In this document: piece after piece, positions 7,473 to 16,296 of the stretch | Position numbering within the stretch: the stretch's first letter is position 1 | Layout: the number at the start of each line of letters is the position of its first letter | Assembly (NCBI GenBank): GCA_002478145.1 | Contig: DLMI01000088.1 | Span: 36,132-100,131 of the forward strand | Length of the DNA stretch: 64,000 nucleotides | From: Acidobacteria bacterium UBA7540 | GTDB taxonomy: Bacteria; Acidobacteriota; Terriglobia; UBA7540 | Reading direction: 5' to 3' | The notes under the pieces: generated by a model | Database searches by the model: none | The model's input: the letters and a program-made list of their open reading frames with translations, nothing else | What the model was told of the DNA's origin: nothing | Program-made: the position numbers and the translations under genes

Positions 7473-10238
7473 TTATTTCGGTTCAATGCGGTTTTTCATC
7501 TCTTTGCGGATCAGGTCAGGATTATCAAGTGGTTCGCCGGGCTTAGCCTCGAGGCCCGGTTCCTTTACCTTCGCCGGATCGAAAATCCGGGTGTCTGAAG
7601 GCAAGGCGGTGTACGGTGTGAAGTCCGGAGTGTTTGTAAACATGTCGGAGAGGTCCGTAGCTGCGGCGTCGTATTGATTGATGAAAGGCATGCCAAGAAT
7701 CAAATCGAACGTCTTGAGAATGCTCGCCATGCTGGTATGGATGTGTGAGACGCCCGGCTTCGCATAAGGGCTGATCATCAGCAACAGGCTGCGGTGAGCA
7801 TCCACGTGGTCCTGGCCGCTCTGCGCGTCGTCTTCGGTCACGAAGATGGCCATGTCTTTCCAGAAAGGGCTGCGAGAAAACAACTCCACCAGCTTGCCCA
7901 GCGCCAAGTCGTTATCCGCCACGTAGGAAGCCCGATAGGCGAATCCATCCTCAGGGCGCGGGTCGGCGGTGTGATCGTTAGGGAGCCAGATGTAGATAAA
8001 CTGTGGCAGAGGTTTCTTACCGCTTACGAATTCATCGAACTCTTTCCTAAACTGGGCGAAGCGATACTGGTCGGAGATGTTGGTATTGAAGGTTGGATAG
8101 TCTCGCGACGTGTTATCGAACAGAACCCTCGGCATGGGCGCATTCACGGATTGCCGCGCGCCCGTGGGATACTCCCCCGCACTTTCGTCGTCGCCCGGCA
8201 ATTCCAGTCCTTCGCCATAATTGCGGAAGGTAGCATGAGCCCGCGCCAGGTTTTCCCACAGCGAACCGTTTTCAAGGTAAGTCTCGGGAATTGTGGATGA
8301 GGCCCCGATGTCCAGCCGCCCTGGGGCGTCCTGGTCGGGCACGAATTCAAGCTTGCCGCCGTAGCTGGCGGGCCAAGCCGTTTCTAAGAGTTCATTTGGG
8401 TAGTTGCCTACCAGCCAGTGATGGCCGTCCACCGAGACGTCCGAATCCACGTAGAAGTTGTCGCTGAACGCAAAGCGCTTAGCCAGGGCATGTTGGTTGG
8501 GTGTGACCTGCACGTGCTCCAGCGTAGGTTCATTCTCTTCCTTGACGGTAGCGTCAATCCCCCAGCGGGCCAGCGTGGCGTCGCGCTCCGCGTCGGCGCC
8601 GCCCAGGTCGCCCAACATTTCGTCAAAGGTCCGGTTCTCTTTAGTGATGAAAACCACATGGCGGATCTTCGAGCTGGGTGAGCCTGGGAAGGGAACAGGG
8701 AAGTCTGCGGAACGCTTGGACGCTGGCGCCTGTGCCTGCGCCAGGAAACTTGGAATAAAGCCGTTGTTCCTCATCACCTGGAGCGTGAGGGGGCGCAACG
8801 CGTAGTCTTTCGGGATCGTCAGGATTGAAACCGTCCCCTTGGTGATGTCGCCGATGTAAGCACCCTCCGGGCCGAGTTGAAAATCTCTCCCCCCATTGGG
8901 GCCTGCGCCAAAGCCCTTGGCATTGGCCACAAAGAGCGTCTTGCCGTCAGCACTCACCGCCACTCGCGCCGGGAACCAACCGCTGGGAATGAAACCCAGG
9001 AATTGCATGTGGTCGGTTTCCACCACGGCGACAGCGTTGATGCCAGCGCAGGCGATGTACAAGCGCTTTTCATTGGGACTGAGTGCCATGCCGAAAGGCA
9101 GGACGCCACGCAACCCTTTGACGGCGCTTGCGGGAGTGAGCAAGGCATTCTCCTCCACCTTCCCGCTGCGGGCGTCAATCACACTGATGCTGTCCTGGGT
9201 TGCGTTTGAGACAAAGATCTTCCTCTTTCCTGCGACCACGGCTCCCGGGCTACTTCCGGCCACGATCAGGCCGCCAATGGGTAGCCCGGTTCGTATTCTG
9301 TCGAGCACCTTGGGGCTCGAAGGAACCCTCACATCGATCACGTAAAGCGAATTTGATTCGGGAACGTTCGGGTCACCCAAACCGGTAATCTGCTTGCCTT
9401 CCACGGCGGCGCCTTCTTCGGCCTCCTTGGAGGGGTATCCAAACGCCGGGAAGGTGATGCCCGTATCTCGTGCATTCTTGGCATCGTAACCCGGAACCAG
9501 CGTGTAGCTGAACGTTCCAACATTGGATACGTAAACCCTTTTCCCATCCCGCGAGAGCGCCAGCCCAAAGGGCATCCGGCCCACGGCAATGCTGGCGATG
9601 ACCTCTTTGCTGTTCGTATCGAAAACCACCAAGCGGAAGTGTGCAAGATCCAGGACATAGAGGCTTTTGCCGTCATGCGAGAGCAGGAGTTCTCCGCTGA
9701 GGCTGTGGTTGTAGGTTCTGCTCTGGAACTCACCCTCCAGGCTAAGAGAGCCCAGCCGTTGGTGCGTTACCAGGTCAAAGATGCCAACCTTCCCGTTGTT
9801 GCCTTCGGACAGGTAGAGCGTGCGATTGTCGCCAGCGATGCCGGCGCCCATAAAAACGCTCTCCGGATCAGCGTCGGAAGATTTGAAGCCGGGGGGAATC
9901 TGGGCCACTTGGGGAGCAAGCCCGAAAATGTCCGTCACGATGCTTGCCGAAAAAGGATGCGTGCCGCTGTTAACGGTGACCAGGGTTTTGCCGTCCGGGC
10001 TGAGCCCGAGGCCATAGGGATGGGGCGCCACCTTCACCTGCTTGCCGAAAGGGGTTATAAGGCGCCCATTGGGAAGAACGGTCATTCCTCTGAGATCAAT
10101 CTTCACCGGTAAGCGGCCCGCAGGAGCTTGCAGAAGCTTAGATTTAACCGTCTGAGCATCTTCTGCGGGAAAACTCCATCGAACCGGTGCGAACACAATG
10201 GAAGCCAGGAACAGGGAAATGAGAACGCGACGCTGCAT
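7473..10238 (-). CDS. Secreted beta-propeller/phosphoesterase fusion protein
   Basis: About 921 residues. The ATG at 10238 is preceded by AAAGGGG and starts a signal peptide (RRVLISLFLASIVFAPV). The N-terminal half carries repeated seven-bladed propeller units of the YVTN/YncE kind (for example PHPYGLGLSPDGKTLVTVN, GRMPFGLALSRDGKRVYVSN, SGWFPARVAVSADGKTLFVA). The C-terminal half looks like the phosphoesterase family that includes phospholipase C and acid phosphatase: VVFITKENRTFDEMLGD, DVSVDGHHWLVGN, WLPNDHTADPRP and FVTEDDAQSGQDHVDAHRS supply probable metal and catalytic residues. It should act outside the cytoplasmic membrane on phosphate esters; the substrate is unknown. It is divergent from another phosphatase-type gene at 10394. 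Confidence 0.85.
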   Translation of the reverse strand: MQRRVLISLFLASIVFAPVRWSFPAEDAQTVKSKLLQAPAGRLPVKIDLRGMTVLPNGRLITPFGKQVKVAPHPYGLGLSPDGKTLVTVNSGTHPFSASIVTDIFGLAPQVAQIPPGFKSSDADPESVFMGAGIAGDNRTLYLSEGNNGKVGIFDLVTHQRLGSLSLEGEFQSRTYNHSLSGELLLSHDGKSLYVLDLAHFRLVVFDTNSKEVIASIAVGRMPFGLALSRDGKRVYVSNVGTFSYTLVPGYDAKNARDTGITFPAFGYPSKEAEEGAAVEGKQITGLGDPNVPESNSLYVIDVRVPSSPKVLDRIRTGLPIGGLIVAGSSPGAVVAGKRKIFVSNATQDSISVIDARSGKVEENALLTPASAVKGLRGVLPFGMALSPNEKRLYIACAGINAVAVVETDHMQFLGFIPSGWFPARVAVSADGKTLFVANAKGFGAGPNGGRDFQLGPEGAYIGDITKGTVSILTIPKDYALRPLTLQVMRNNGFIPSFLAQAQAPASKRSADFPVPFPGSPSSKIRHVVFITKENRTFDEMLGDLGGADAERDATLARWGIDATVKEENEPTLEHVQVTPNQHALAKRFAFSDNFYVDSDVSVDGHHWLVGNYPNELLETAWPASYGGKLEFVPDQDAPGRLDIGASSTIPETYLENGSLWENLARAHATFRNYGEGLELPGDDESAGEYPTGARQSVNAPMPRVLFDNTSRDYPTFNTNISDQYRFAQFRKEFDEFVSGKKPLPQFIYIWLPNDHTADPRPEDGFAYRASYVADNDLALGKLVELFSRSPFWKDMAIFVTEDDAQSGQDHVDAHRSLLLMISPYAKPGVSHIHTSMASILKTFDLILGMPFINQYDAAATDLSDMFTNTPDFTPYTALPSDTRIFDPAKVKEPGLEAKPGEPLDNPDLIRKEMKNRIEPK

Positions 10239-10393
10239 GGGCGGCAACCCCTTTTGTGTGACATAGACTCAGTGTAGCACGAGGGCCGGATGTCTCCACG
10301 TCACACTTGCCATGCCCCGACGCCATATCGTGCTGACCAGCGCGTAATTCTGGTATCCTGATTCAGTTTGTAGACTTTTCGGGGAGGATTTAT

Positions 10394-12022
10394 GTGCTGA
10401 AGAGGCCCCCGATTAGTGTATTGACAGCGGTTTTACTGATGCTTTTCCTGCTCCATGTCGCCATTGCAGGGAAAGCAACTGACTACCCCCGCCGTCCCAA
10501 GCTGGTCCTGATACTCGTAATCGATCAATTCCGATATGACTACTTGGTGCGCTTTAGGCAGCGATTCGTTGCGGGCGGATTCAACCTCTTGCTGAACGGC
10601 GCCAACTTTGCAGATTGTCGATACGACTACGCCACAACTAGCGCAGGCCCCGGCCATGCCACTCTGTTGACAGGGGCGTACGCAAACGTACACGGGATCA
10701 TCGGGAATGAATGGTACGAGCCAACGCTTCGCCGAACGGTCAATTGCGTCGAGGACCCAACCACAAAGTTAGTCAGCGAGCCCGACCGGGCCAGCGCGAC
10801 CCCGGGATTCTCGCCGCACTACCTTATCGGCAGCACTCTGGGGGACGAATTGCGGGCCGCCACAGACTTTCGTTCGAAAGTCGTGGCCATCTCACTCAAA
10901 GACCGCGCGGCAGTGCTCATGGGTGGCCACTCGCCGTCCGCCGTGTACTGGTATGACCCGGGTTCGGGCCGTTTTGTTACCAGCACCTACTACATGCCGG
11001 CGCTGCCTTCCTGGGTAGCGGAATTCAACCGGAATTCGCCGGTGAAGGAATACTGTGGCGGGAAATGGACAGTCTTGGCAGAAACAACGGGTGCAAGCGG
11101 CCAAACGCTGGGGGAATATCGCGGGATGCCCGAGGAATCGTGCCCTGACCCGAAGTTTCTGGGTTGGCTTCAGCACACTCCCTTTATGAATGAAATTGAA
11201 CTGGCTTTTGCTCGTGAGGTCGTGCGGAACGAACGCCTTGGCCAGGGAACCGATCCCGACCTGTTGGCCATATCTCTCAGCGTAAACGACTCTATCGGTC
11301 ACGCGTTTGGCCCCTACAGCCCTCAAGTTGCTGATGTAACCTTGCGAACGGACCGCTATCTGGCCTCGTTCTTTGCCGAGTTGGATAAGCTTGTTGGGCT
11401 CAACAACGTGTGGATCGCCCTCTCGGCGGACCACGGAGTTGCTCCGAACCCGGGATTCATTCAGGACCACAAGTGGGGTCCAGGCAACGCCCAGTCTGCC
11501 TTGATCCGCAACGCTGTCGAAACTGCGATGGCTTCGGCATTCGGGCCGGGGGCGTGGATTGAAGGAATGGAGGGGCCCTACATTTACCTTGACCACCACG
11601 CTTTGATGAACCACCATATTCAACCCTTACAGGCTGAAGAGGTGGCGGCTACGGCTGCTGTTTCCGCGCCCGGAGTGACGGCAGCCTTTACGCGCACCCA
11701 GCTATTGACCGGCAGTTTGCCCTCGTCACCTTTCGCCCGTGCAGCGTCGAACAGTTTCAACCCCAAGCGAGGGGGTGACGTCTTCGTAGTGTTGGACCCC
11801 TACGCACTGCCTGTTTCAGGGTCCAGAGAAACTACTCATGGGAGCCTTTGGAACTACGATTCGCAAGTACCCTTGCTGCTTTGGGGTAGCGCCTTCAAAC
11901 CGGGCGTCTATTTCAGCCGATGTCAGCCAATCGACCTTGCAGCGACATTGGCTGCCGCCCTGGGTTTGACCCAGCCCTCCGGTTCCCAAGGCAGCCCACT
12001 TGAGCCAGCACTAAGGCAGTAG
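10394..12022 (+). CDS. Exported alkaline phosphatase-superfamily enzyme (PafA/NPP-like)
   Basis: 542 residues. The GTG start has GGGGAGGA at 10381-10388; the nearby ATG at 10392 is out of frame and stops at once. A signal peptide (SVLTAVLLMLFLLHVAIAG) is followed by the alkaline phosphatase core: metal Asp in LILVIDQFRYDYL, catalytic Thr in the TTSAGPGHATLLTG loop, Asp/His in SVNDSIGHAFGPYS, and LSADHGVAPNPG near the C-terminal metal site. This set matches phosphate-irrepressible PafA-type phosphomonoesterases and type I phosphodiesterases. The likely role is release of phosphate from organic esters in the periplasm. Which of the two activities dominates cannot be told. Confidence 0.88.
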   Translation: MLKRPPISVLTAVLLMLFLLHVAIAGKATDYPRRPKLVLILVIDQFRYDYLVRFRQRFVAGGFNLLLNGANFADCRYDYATTSAGPGHATLLTGAYANVHGIIGNEWYEPTLRRTVNCVEDPTTKLVSEPDRASATPGFSPHYLIGSTLGDELRAATDFRSKVVAISLKDRAAVLMGGHSPSAVYWYDPGSGRFVTSTYYMPALPSWVAEFNRNSPVKEYCGGKWTVLAETTGASGQTLGEYRGMPEESCPDPKFLGWLQHTPFMNEIELAFAREVVRNERLGQGTDPDLLAISLSVNDSIGHAFGPYSPQVADVTLRTDRYLASFFAELDKLVGLNNVWIALSADHGVAPNPGFIQDHKWGPGNAQSALIRNAVETAMASAFGPGAWIEGMEGPYIYLDHHALMNHHIQPLQAEEVAATAAVSAPGVTAAFTRTQLLTGSLPSSPFARAASNSFNPKRGGDVFVVLDPYALPVSGSRETTHGSLWNYDSQVPLLLWGSAFKPGVYFSRCQPIDLAATLAAALGLTQPSGSQGSPLEPALRQ

Positions 12023-12169
12023 CGGTACGGTACGCTCGAAAACTCAGCCATGGCACAGGCGATTCAGATTCGGAAAGGGGCCATTTCGCCCTTTTACATA
12101 TTTCGACTGAGTAGCCTGAAAATAAGCTGCCAGCCAAGTTTTAGTCAGACCGTATAGACTACTTTTCAT

Positions 12170-12199
12170 GGGGAGCTTTTCACAAGGGGAGCTTTTCAC
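12170..12199 (+). promoter_or_regulatory. 16-nt-spaced direct repeats upstream of a promoter
   Basis: GGGGAGCTTTTCAC occurs at 12170-12183 and again at 12186-12199, with a weaker ACTTTTCATG match one period earlier. The second copy ends next to a TTGACA -35 box. This spacing suits an activator or repressor bound on successive turns of the helix. Inferred from sequence only. Confidence 0.4.
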
Positions 12200-12228
12200 T
12201 TGACAGTGTATCCCAAATTGTCTAAAGT
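12200..12228 (+). promoter_or_regulatory. Sigma-70-type promoter for the RlpA-like gene
   Basis: TTGACA at 12200-12205, a 17-base spacer, and TAAAGT at 12223-12228. It lies about 80 bases before the RlpA-like start codon on the same strand. Confidence 0.6.
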
Positions 12229-12308
12229 AGGCAATTCCATCACGTAACCAGTTGCACACAAGTTTGGCCAGCTCAGACCAGAGAGGGCGCGTGCTGATTG
12301 GAGGATGA

Positions 12309-12761
12309 ATGAAGAGACTTATTATAGGCTGTGCGGTGGCGGGGTTAATCGCACTGTCAGCCAAGTCCGAAGCAAGGTCGTCCGCTTCGATCAGACTATC
12401 CCCCTTGGCCGTAATGCCGGAGGAAAAATACCAAATCGGAGTAGCAAGCTGGTACGGTCAAGAGTTCCAGGGGAGCGCGACGGCGAACGGAGAGGTTTAC
12501 GACTTAAACGGATTCACAGCAGCGCACCAAACGCTCCCTTTTGGAACTACCGTCCGAGTCACTAACCTCAAGAATAATAAGAACATATTGCTGCGGGTCA
12601 ACGACCGTGGGCCGCACATCGGACGGCGTCTGATTGACGTTTCGTGGGCAGCCGCTAAGCGCCTGGGATTTGTCCACTCCGGCACCACGCCGGTTCGTGT
12701 GGAAGTTGTAACCTATCCAAAATGGTCTCTCTCACTATCAATGGCCAAAACCAACAATTGA
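12309..12761 (+). CDS. rlpA: RlpA-like double-psi beta-barrel exported protein
   Basis: 150 residues with GGAGG just ahead of the ATG and a signal peptide (RLIIGCAVAGLIALSA). The body is a double-psi beta-barrel: GVASWYGQEFQGSATANGE, FTAAHQTLPFGTTVRVTNL, LLRVNDRGP and LIDVSWAAAKRLGF. RlpA proteins bind, and in some bacteria cleave, peptidoglycan strands lacking stem peptides at the septum. This one has no SPOR domain, so it is the short form. The Asp in NDRGP and the His in AAHQTLPFG are the residues expected for lytic activity. Whether it works in division or general wall remodelling is unknown. Confidence 0.85.
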   Translation: MKRLIIGCAVAGLIALSAKSEARSSASIRLSPLAVMPEEKYQIGVASWYGQEFQGSATANGEVYDLNGFTAAHQTLPFGTTVRVTNLKNNKNILLRVNDRGPHIGRRLIDVSWAAAKRLGFVHSGTTPVRVEVVTYPKWSLSLSMAKTNN

Positions 12762-12795
12762 TCCGCTCGCCACTCCTCCGAACAGGTTTCGACCC

Positions 12796-12816
12796 TTGAT
12801 CCCCAGAGGGGATCAA
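12796..12816. repeat. Perfect hairpin after the RlpA-like gene
   Basis: TTGATCCCC, loop AGA, GGGGATCAA, 35 bases past the stop codon. The nine-base stem is perfect, but no T-run follows, so it is not a standard intrinsic terminator. Confidence 0.5.
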
Positions 12817-12819
12817 TAG

Positions 12820-12994
12820 AGTAGCCAGGGGCAACGCCCCCGGAAAACGTGCCCCCAACCAGGCCCGACCCGTCAGGTGACGTGTCGAATCCGGGTGGCG
12901 TCACTGGTCTTGCGTCCCGCGGCTCAGGGTGATACGACTTTCAGGGTCGGGGAACGAACGTGGCGCTTTCTGGGGGCGTTGCCCCCGGCTACTA
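12820..12994. repeat. MITE-like element with GGGGGCGTTGCCCCC arms
   Basis: A left arm reading GTAGCCAGGGGCAACGCCCC (12821-12840) is matched, reversed, by GGGGCGTTGCCCCCGGCTAC (12973-12992); the similarity runs on for about 30 bases with a few changes. Nothing coding lies between them. The rest of 12995-13380 contains no gene I can support; it runs up to the ribosome site of the adaptor gene. Confidence 0.6.
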
Positions 12995-13380
12995 TCTTCT
13001 GCCCTTGCAGGGCACGAAAAACCTACCCTTCGGTCTTACCCCGCTGCACCCTGTTTCTGACATCACGGAGAGCCGATTTCGGCTATCCATGCTCAGAATG
13101 GTGCCGAGCGCCTCGGTGCAACGTACCTTGGAGCGAAATACAAGACCGACGACTTCTTCTCAATGTTTTGCATTAGGCGCGTACAATCAGGTGACCTTCG
13201 GCTTCCTTCCACGTCTAAATCTCCTGAGTAGAAACCCACGGATTGAGAGGCCGGTTGCCTGTCCAAGGTTGCTAGGAAGCAGCATGGCCGACTGCCACCT
13301 ATAGGGATGGAACATTTCCTGCCGTTGTCGCGTACTTGAAACCAGACACCCGGCGTAGCGCCTGGGTCCGAGGAAAACCG

Positions 13381-14586
13381 ATGGCAAACAACAATCATAA
13401 GAAGCGGCGGCGGTGGATCGTCGCGGGAGTTGCCTTCATTGTCCTGGTTGGGTGCGGATTTGGCATTGCCGCAGCATTACGACCGAATCGTCAGATTGAT
13501 GCCTCCAAATTGGCCGCGGTCGAACGCGGGGACTTGGCTCGTTCCGTGGTCGCCACAGGCAAGATTGAGCCTCTGGCAAAAGTGGATGTCAAATCGAAGG
13601 CCAGCGGGATCGTGGAGAAGATCTTTGCCGAGTATGGCGACCGCGTGAAGCAGGGCCAGGTGCTCGTCGAGCTGGACAAAGAGCAGTTGCACGCCCAGGT
13701 GGCTGAGGCCCGCGCCAACTTGCAGGCCGCAGAGGCTGCCGTTCAATCAGCGCAGGCGACTTTCGAGCGCAACGTTGTGGACGCGATGGGTCCTGACCTG
13801 CCCTTCCTGAAATCCACCGCCGAGCGCAACCGGAAGCTGGCTGCCGAAGGGCTGATTTCCGCCTCATTGCTCGATGACGGTGAAAAAGCCTATCAGATGG
13901 CGCTGAATAAGCAGTTGTCAGCCCAGCGCAATGTGGCGGTCAGCCGCGCCGACGTCGCGCGCGCGAAGGCCCAGGTGGCCCAAATGCAAGCGGCCCTCGA
14001 AAACGCCGAGGAGGACCTCCGCAATTCCACCATTGTCAGCCCGATGGATGGATTGGTGCTGTCCAGGGACGTGGAAGTGGGTGACGCCATCAGTTCAATT
14101 CTGATCCTGGGGTCGCAGGCGACAAACATCATGACCCTGGGAGATGTGAGCGAAGTTTACGTCAAAGGCAAAGTGGACGAAGCCGACATCAGCAAGGTCT
14201 ACTTTGGTCAGCCCGCGCGCATCTCGGTCGAGTCGCTCAAAGAAAAGAAGTTCCTGGGTAAAGTAACCAAGATCTCCCCCCTAGGCGTCGAGAAGGACAA
14301 CGTTACAACCTTCGAGGTCCGCGTCTCGATTCAGAACCCCACCGGGGAGCTGAAAGCAAACATGAGCGCCAATGCTGAAATCATCCTGGAGGAGAAACAG
14401 AAAGTACTGATGGTGCCTGAGGCGGCGGTGATCTATGACAAGGACCGCCGCACTTCCTTGGAGACTCCCGATCCTGGGTCCAAGACTGGCCGGCGCAAAC
14501 TCTCGGTGAAACTGGGCATTTCTAATGGCGTAAAGACAGAACTTGTTGAAGGCCTGAAAGAAGGCCAGCAGGTTATATTGCAGTGA
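13381..14586 (+). CDS. MacA-like periplasmic adaptor (HlyD family)
   Basis: 401 residues from the ATG at 13381, which has GAGGA upstream. An N-terminal membrane anchor (WIVAGVAFIVLVGCGFGIA) precedes a barrel-sandwich/lipoyl domain (VKSKASGIVEKIFAEYGDRVKQGQVLVELD), a long alpha-hairpin rich in Ala and Gln (about residues 95-210), the second lipoyl half (STIVSPMDGLVLSRDVEVGDAI) and a beta-barrel domain. Such adaptors link an inner-membrane transporter to an outer-membrane channel. Two MacB-type permeases follow, so it probably belongs to a tripartite ABC exporter. No outer-membrane factor and no ATPase are encoded next to it. Confidence 0.88.
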   Translation: MANNNHKKRRRWIVAGVAFIVLVGCGFGIAAALRPNRQIDASKLAAVERGDLARSVVATGKIEPLAKVDVKSKASGIVEKIFAEYGDRVKQGQVLVELDKEQLHAQVAEARANLQAAEAAVQSAQATFERNVVDAMGPDLPFLKSTAERNRKLAAEGLISASLLDDGEKAYQMALNKQLSAQRNVAVSRADVARAKAQVAQMQAALENAEEDLRNSTIVSPMDGLVLSRDVEVGDAISSILILGSQATNIMTLGDVSEVYVKGKVDEADISKVYFGQPARISVESLKEKKFLGKVTKISPLGVEKDNVTTFEVRVSIQNPTGELKANMSANAEIILEEKQKVLMVPEAAVIYDKDRRTSLETPDPGSKTGRRKLSVKLGISNGVKTELVEGLKEGQQVILQ

Positions 14587-14735
14587 CGAGTGACAAGTGA
14601 CGAGTGACGAGCGGAAAAGCAGAAGTCAGAATTCAGGAGTTGGTTTCTACAAACTTCCCGCCTGTTCTTCACTGACACGTGAAACCTGGCACCTGCACAT
14701 TTGCTCGTCACTTGTCACTCATCACTTGTCACTAG
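14584..14735. repeat. Short-period repeat pair around the adaptor/permease gap
   Basis: GTGACAAGTGACGAGTGACG begins right after the adaptor stop codon and its reverse, CACTTGTCACTCATCACTTG, lies at about 14707-14733. The arms could fold the 185-base spacer into a large hairpin. The same kind of simple repeat, with other sequence, fills the spacers at 16030-16290 and 60821-61104. Confidence 0.55.
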
Positions 14736-14770
14736 GTTGATGTCACTGGGCATTCAAGACAGGTTCAACA

Positions 14771-16030
14771 ATGGTCCTTCGCGATCTCATCCTCGACACG
14801 TTGCGCACCCTGTGGTCTCACAAGCTGCGGACCTTCCTCACCATGTTCGGCATTGCCTGGGGGATCATCTCCATCACCCTGATGATTGCCGCCGGAGAAG
14901 GATTGCGCGTCGGCCAAATGAGACAGCAGGAGACCTTCGCCAAGGACTTGATGATCATCTTCAATGGCCGGACCAGCATGCAAGCGGGCGGGCTGCGGGC
15001 AGGCCGTCAAGTGAACTGGCAGGATTCGGACGTGCCCGCCGTGGCGGAGGAGGCCACTGCCTGCCGGTACGTCTTGCCGGAGCTCGAGCGGGAGAACTTA
15101 TCCACGCGCAGCCTTTACAACAATGCCTCGCCGTTGGTCACGGGTTCGCTTCCCCCGTTCGCTGAGATTCGTTCGATCCACGTCGCTGAAGGCCGGTTCT
15201 ATGACTGGGGAGACAATGCCCAGGGGCGCCGCGTGGCCTTCCTTGGCAGCAATATCAAGAAGCAACTCTTCTCGACCCGTCCCGCTGTCGGTGAGAGCAT
15301 TTACATCAACAACCTGCCTTACACCGTTATCGGAATCATGGAAAGCAAAGACCAGAACAGTTGCTATGACGGCTGGGACGTGGATAAGGTCTTCGTCCCC
15401 TTCAGCGCCATGCTGCGCGATTTTCCCAACAAACCTCCTCAGCTTTCCACCAGCGTTGATCATTTGTTGGTGGCCCCGAAGTCGCTCGAGGAGCACGAAA
15501 CCTGCAAGTGGCAAGTGCGCCGCGCGCTCGGACGCATCCACAACTTCGACCCTCGAGACAAGGAAGCCGCTCCCATCTGGGACACGGTCGAGGAGGCCAA
15601 GGGATTTCAGAAGATCATGGACAGCATGAAGCTCTTCTTGGGAGCGGTGGGCATCACTACACTGCTGCTGGGGGGAATCGGCGTGATGAACGTCATGCTG
15701 GTGGCGGTGCGCGAACGCACCCGTGAAATCGGCGTTCGCAAAGCGGTGGGCGCCAGCGCCCGGGCCATTCTGAGCCAGTTCTTCATCGAGGCGCTCATCG
15801 TCGTTCTGTTGAGCGGAGGTCTGGGCATGGGCATCGCCTACGGTCTCTGCGGGCTCGTCGACCTTTTCCCCATGCCGGTCTTCTTTGCGGGTCTCTTGCC
15901 AACCTGGAGATCCGCCGTGATTTCATTCGCGATTTTGGGCACCATCGCCGTGTTCTCGGCGCTTTACCCGGCGCGCCGCGCCGCCATGGTGGATCCCATC
16001 GACGCCCTGCGGTATGAGCCGGGAGGCTAG
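14771..16030 (+). CDS. MacB-type ABC transporter permease, first copy
   Basis: 419 residues with the MacB/FtsX layout: an N-terminal helix (LRTFLTMFGIAWGIISITLMIA), a large extracytoplasmic domain of roughly 230 residues, and three C-terminal helices starting at LFLGAVGITTLLLGGIGVMNVMLVAV, with the conserved VRERTREIGVRKAVGA loop. There is no Walker A, signature or Walker B sequence, so it needs an ATPase encoded elsewhere. It follows the adaptor gene on the same strand and is followed by a second permease, so the working transporter may be a heterodimer of permeases. Substrate unknown. Confidence 0.87.
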   Translation: MVLRDLILDTLRTLWSHKLRTFLTMFGIAWGIISITLMIAAGEGLRVGQMRQQETFAKDLMIIFNGRTSMQAGGLRAGRQVNWQDSDVPAVAEEATACRYVLPELERENLSTRSLYNNASPLVTGSLPPFAEIRSIHVAEGRFYDWGDNAQGRRVAFLGSNIKKQLFSTRPAVGESIYINNLPYTVIGIMESKDQNSCYDGWDVDKVFVPFSAMLRDFPNKPPQLSTSVDHLLVAPKSLEEHETCKWQVRRALGRIHNFDPRDKEAAPIWDTVEEAKGFQKIMDSMKLFLGAVGITTLLLGGIGVMNVMLVAVRERTREIGVRKAVGASARAILSQFFIEALIVVLLSGGLGMGIAYGLCGLVDLFPMPVFFAGLLPTWRSAVISFAILGTIAVFSALYPARRAAMVDPIDALRYEPGG

Positions 16031-16290
16031 CTGTCAGCTATCAGCCGTCAGCTATCAGCTCTCAGCTTTCACCTGATTGAGAGGACGGAAAGGATGGAAC
16101 GTGCCGCCTCGGAGCCCTTCCGGACACCCAACATGGGAGGCGAGGCGAAGCGAGGTCATTTAAAGATCCGAAAGTCTGGCAAGAGGGACATGAATTGACG
16201 CTCTCGATCTACCGGGCGACCAAATCATTCCCCCAAGTTCAGGGCTGGAAGCTGATAGCTGATGGCTGAAAGCTGACAGCCCAAGGTGAG
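16029..16290. repeat. Short-period inverted repeats between the two permease genes
   Basis: AGCTGTCAGCTATCAGCCGT follows the first stop codon and GCTGATAGCTGATGGCTGAA (about 16251-16270) precedes the second start. The arms are inverted relative to each other. The 140 bases between them show no gene. Confidence 0.55.
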
Positions 16291-16296
16291 AACGAC

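Noticed and set aside
12796..12816. Intrinsic terminator after the RlpA-like gene
   Set aside because: Good stem, but no T-run follows; kept only as a hairpin repeat.
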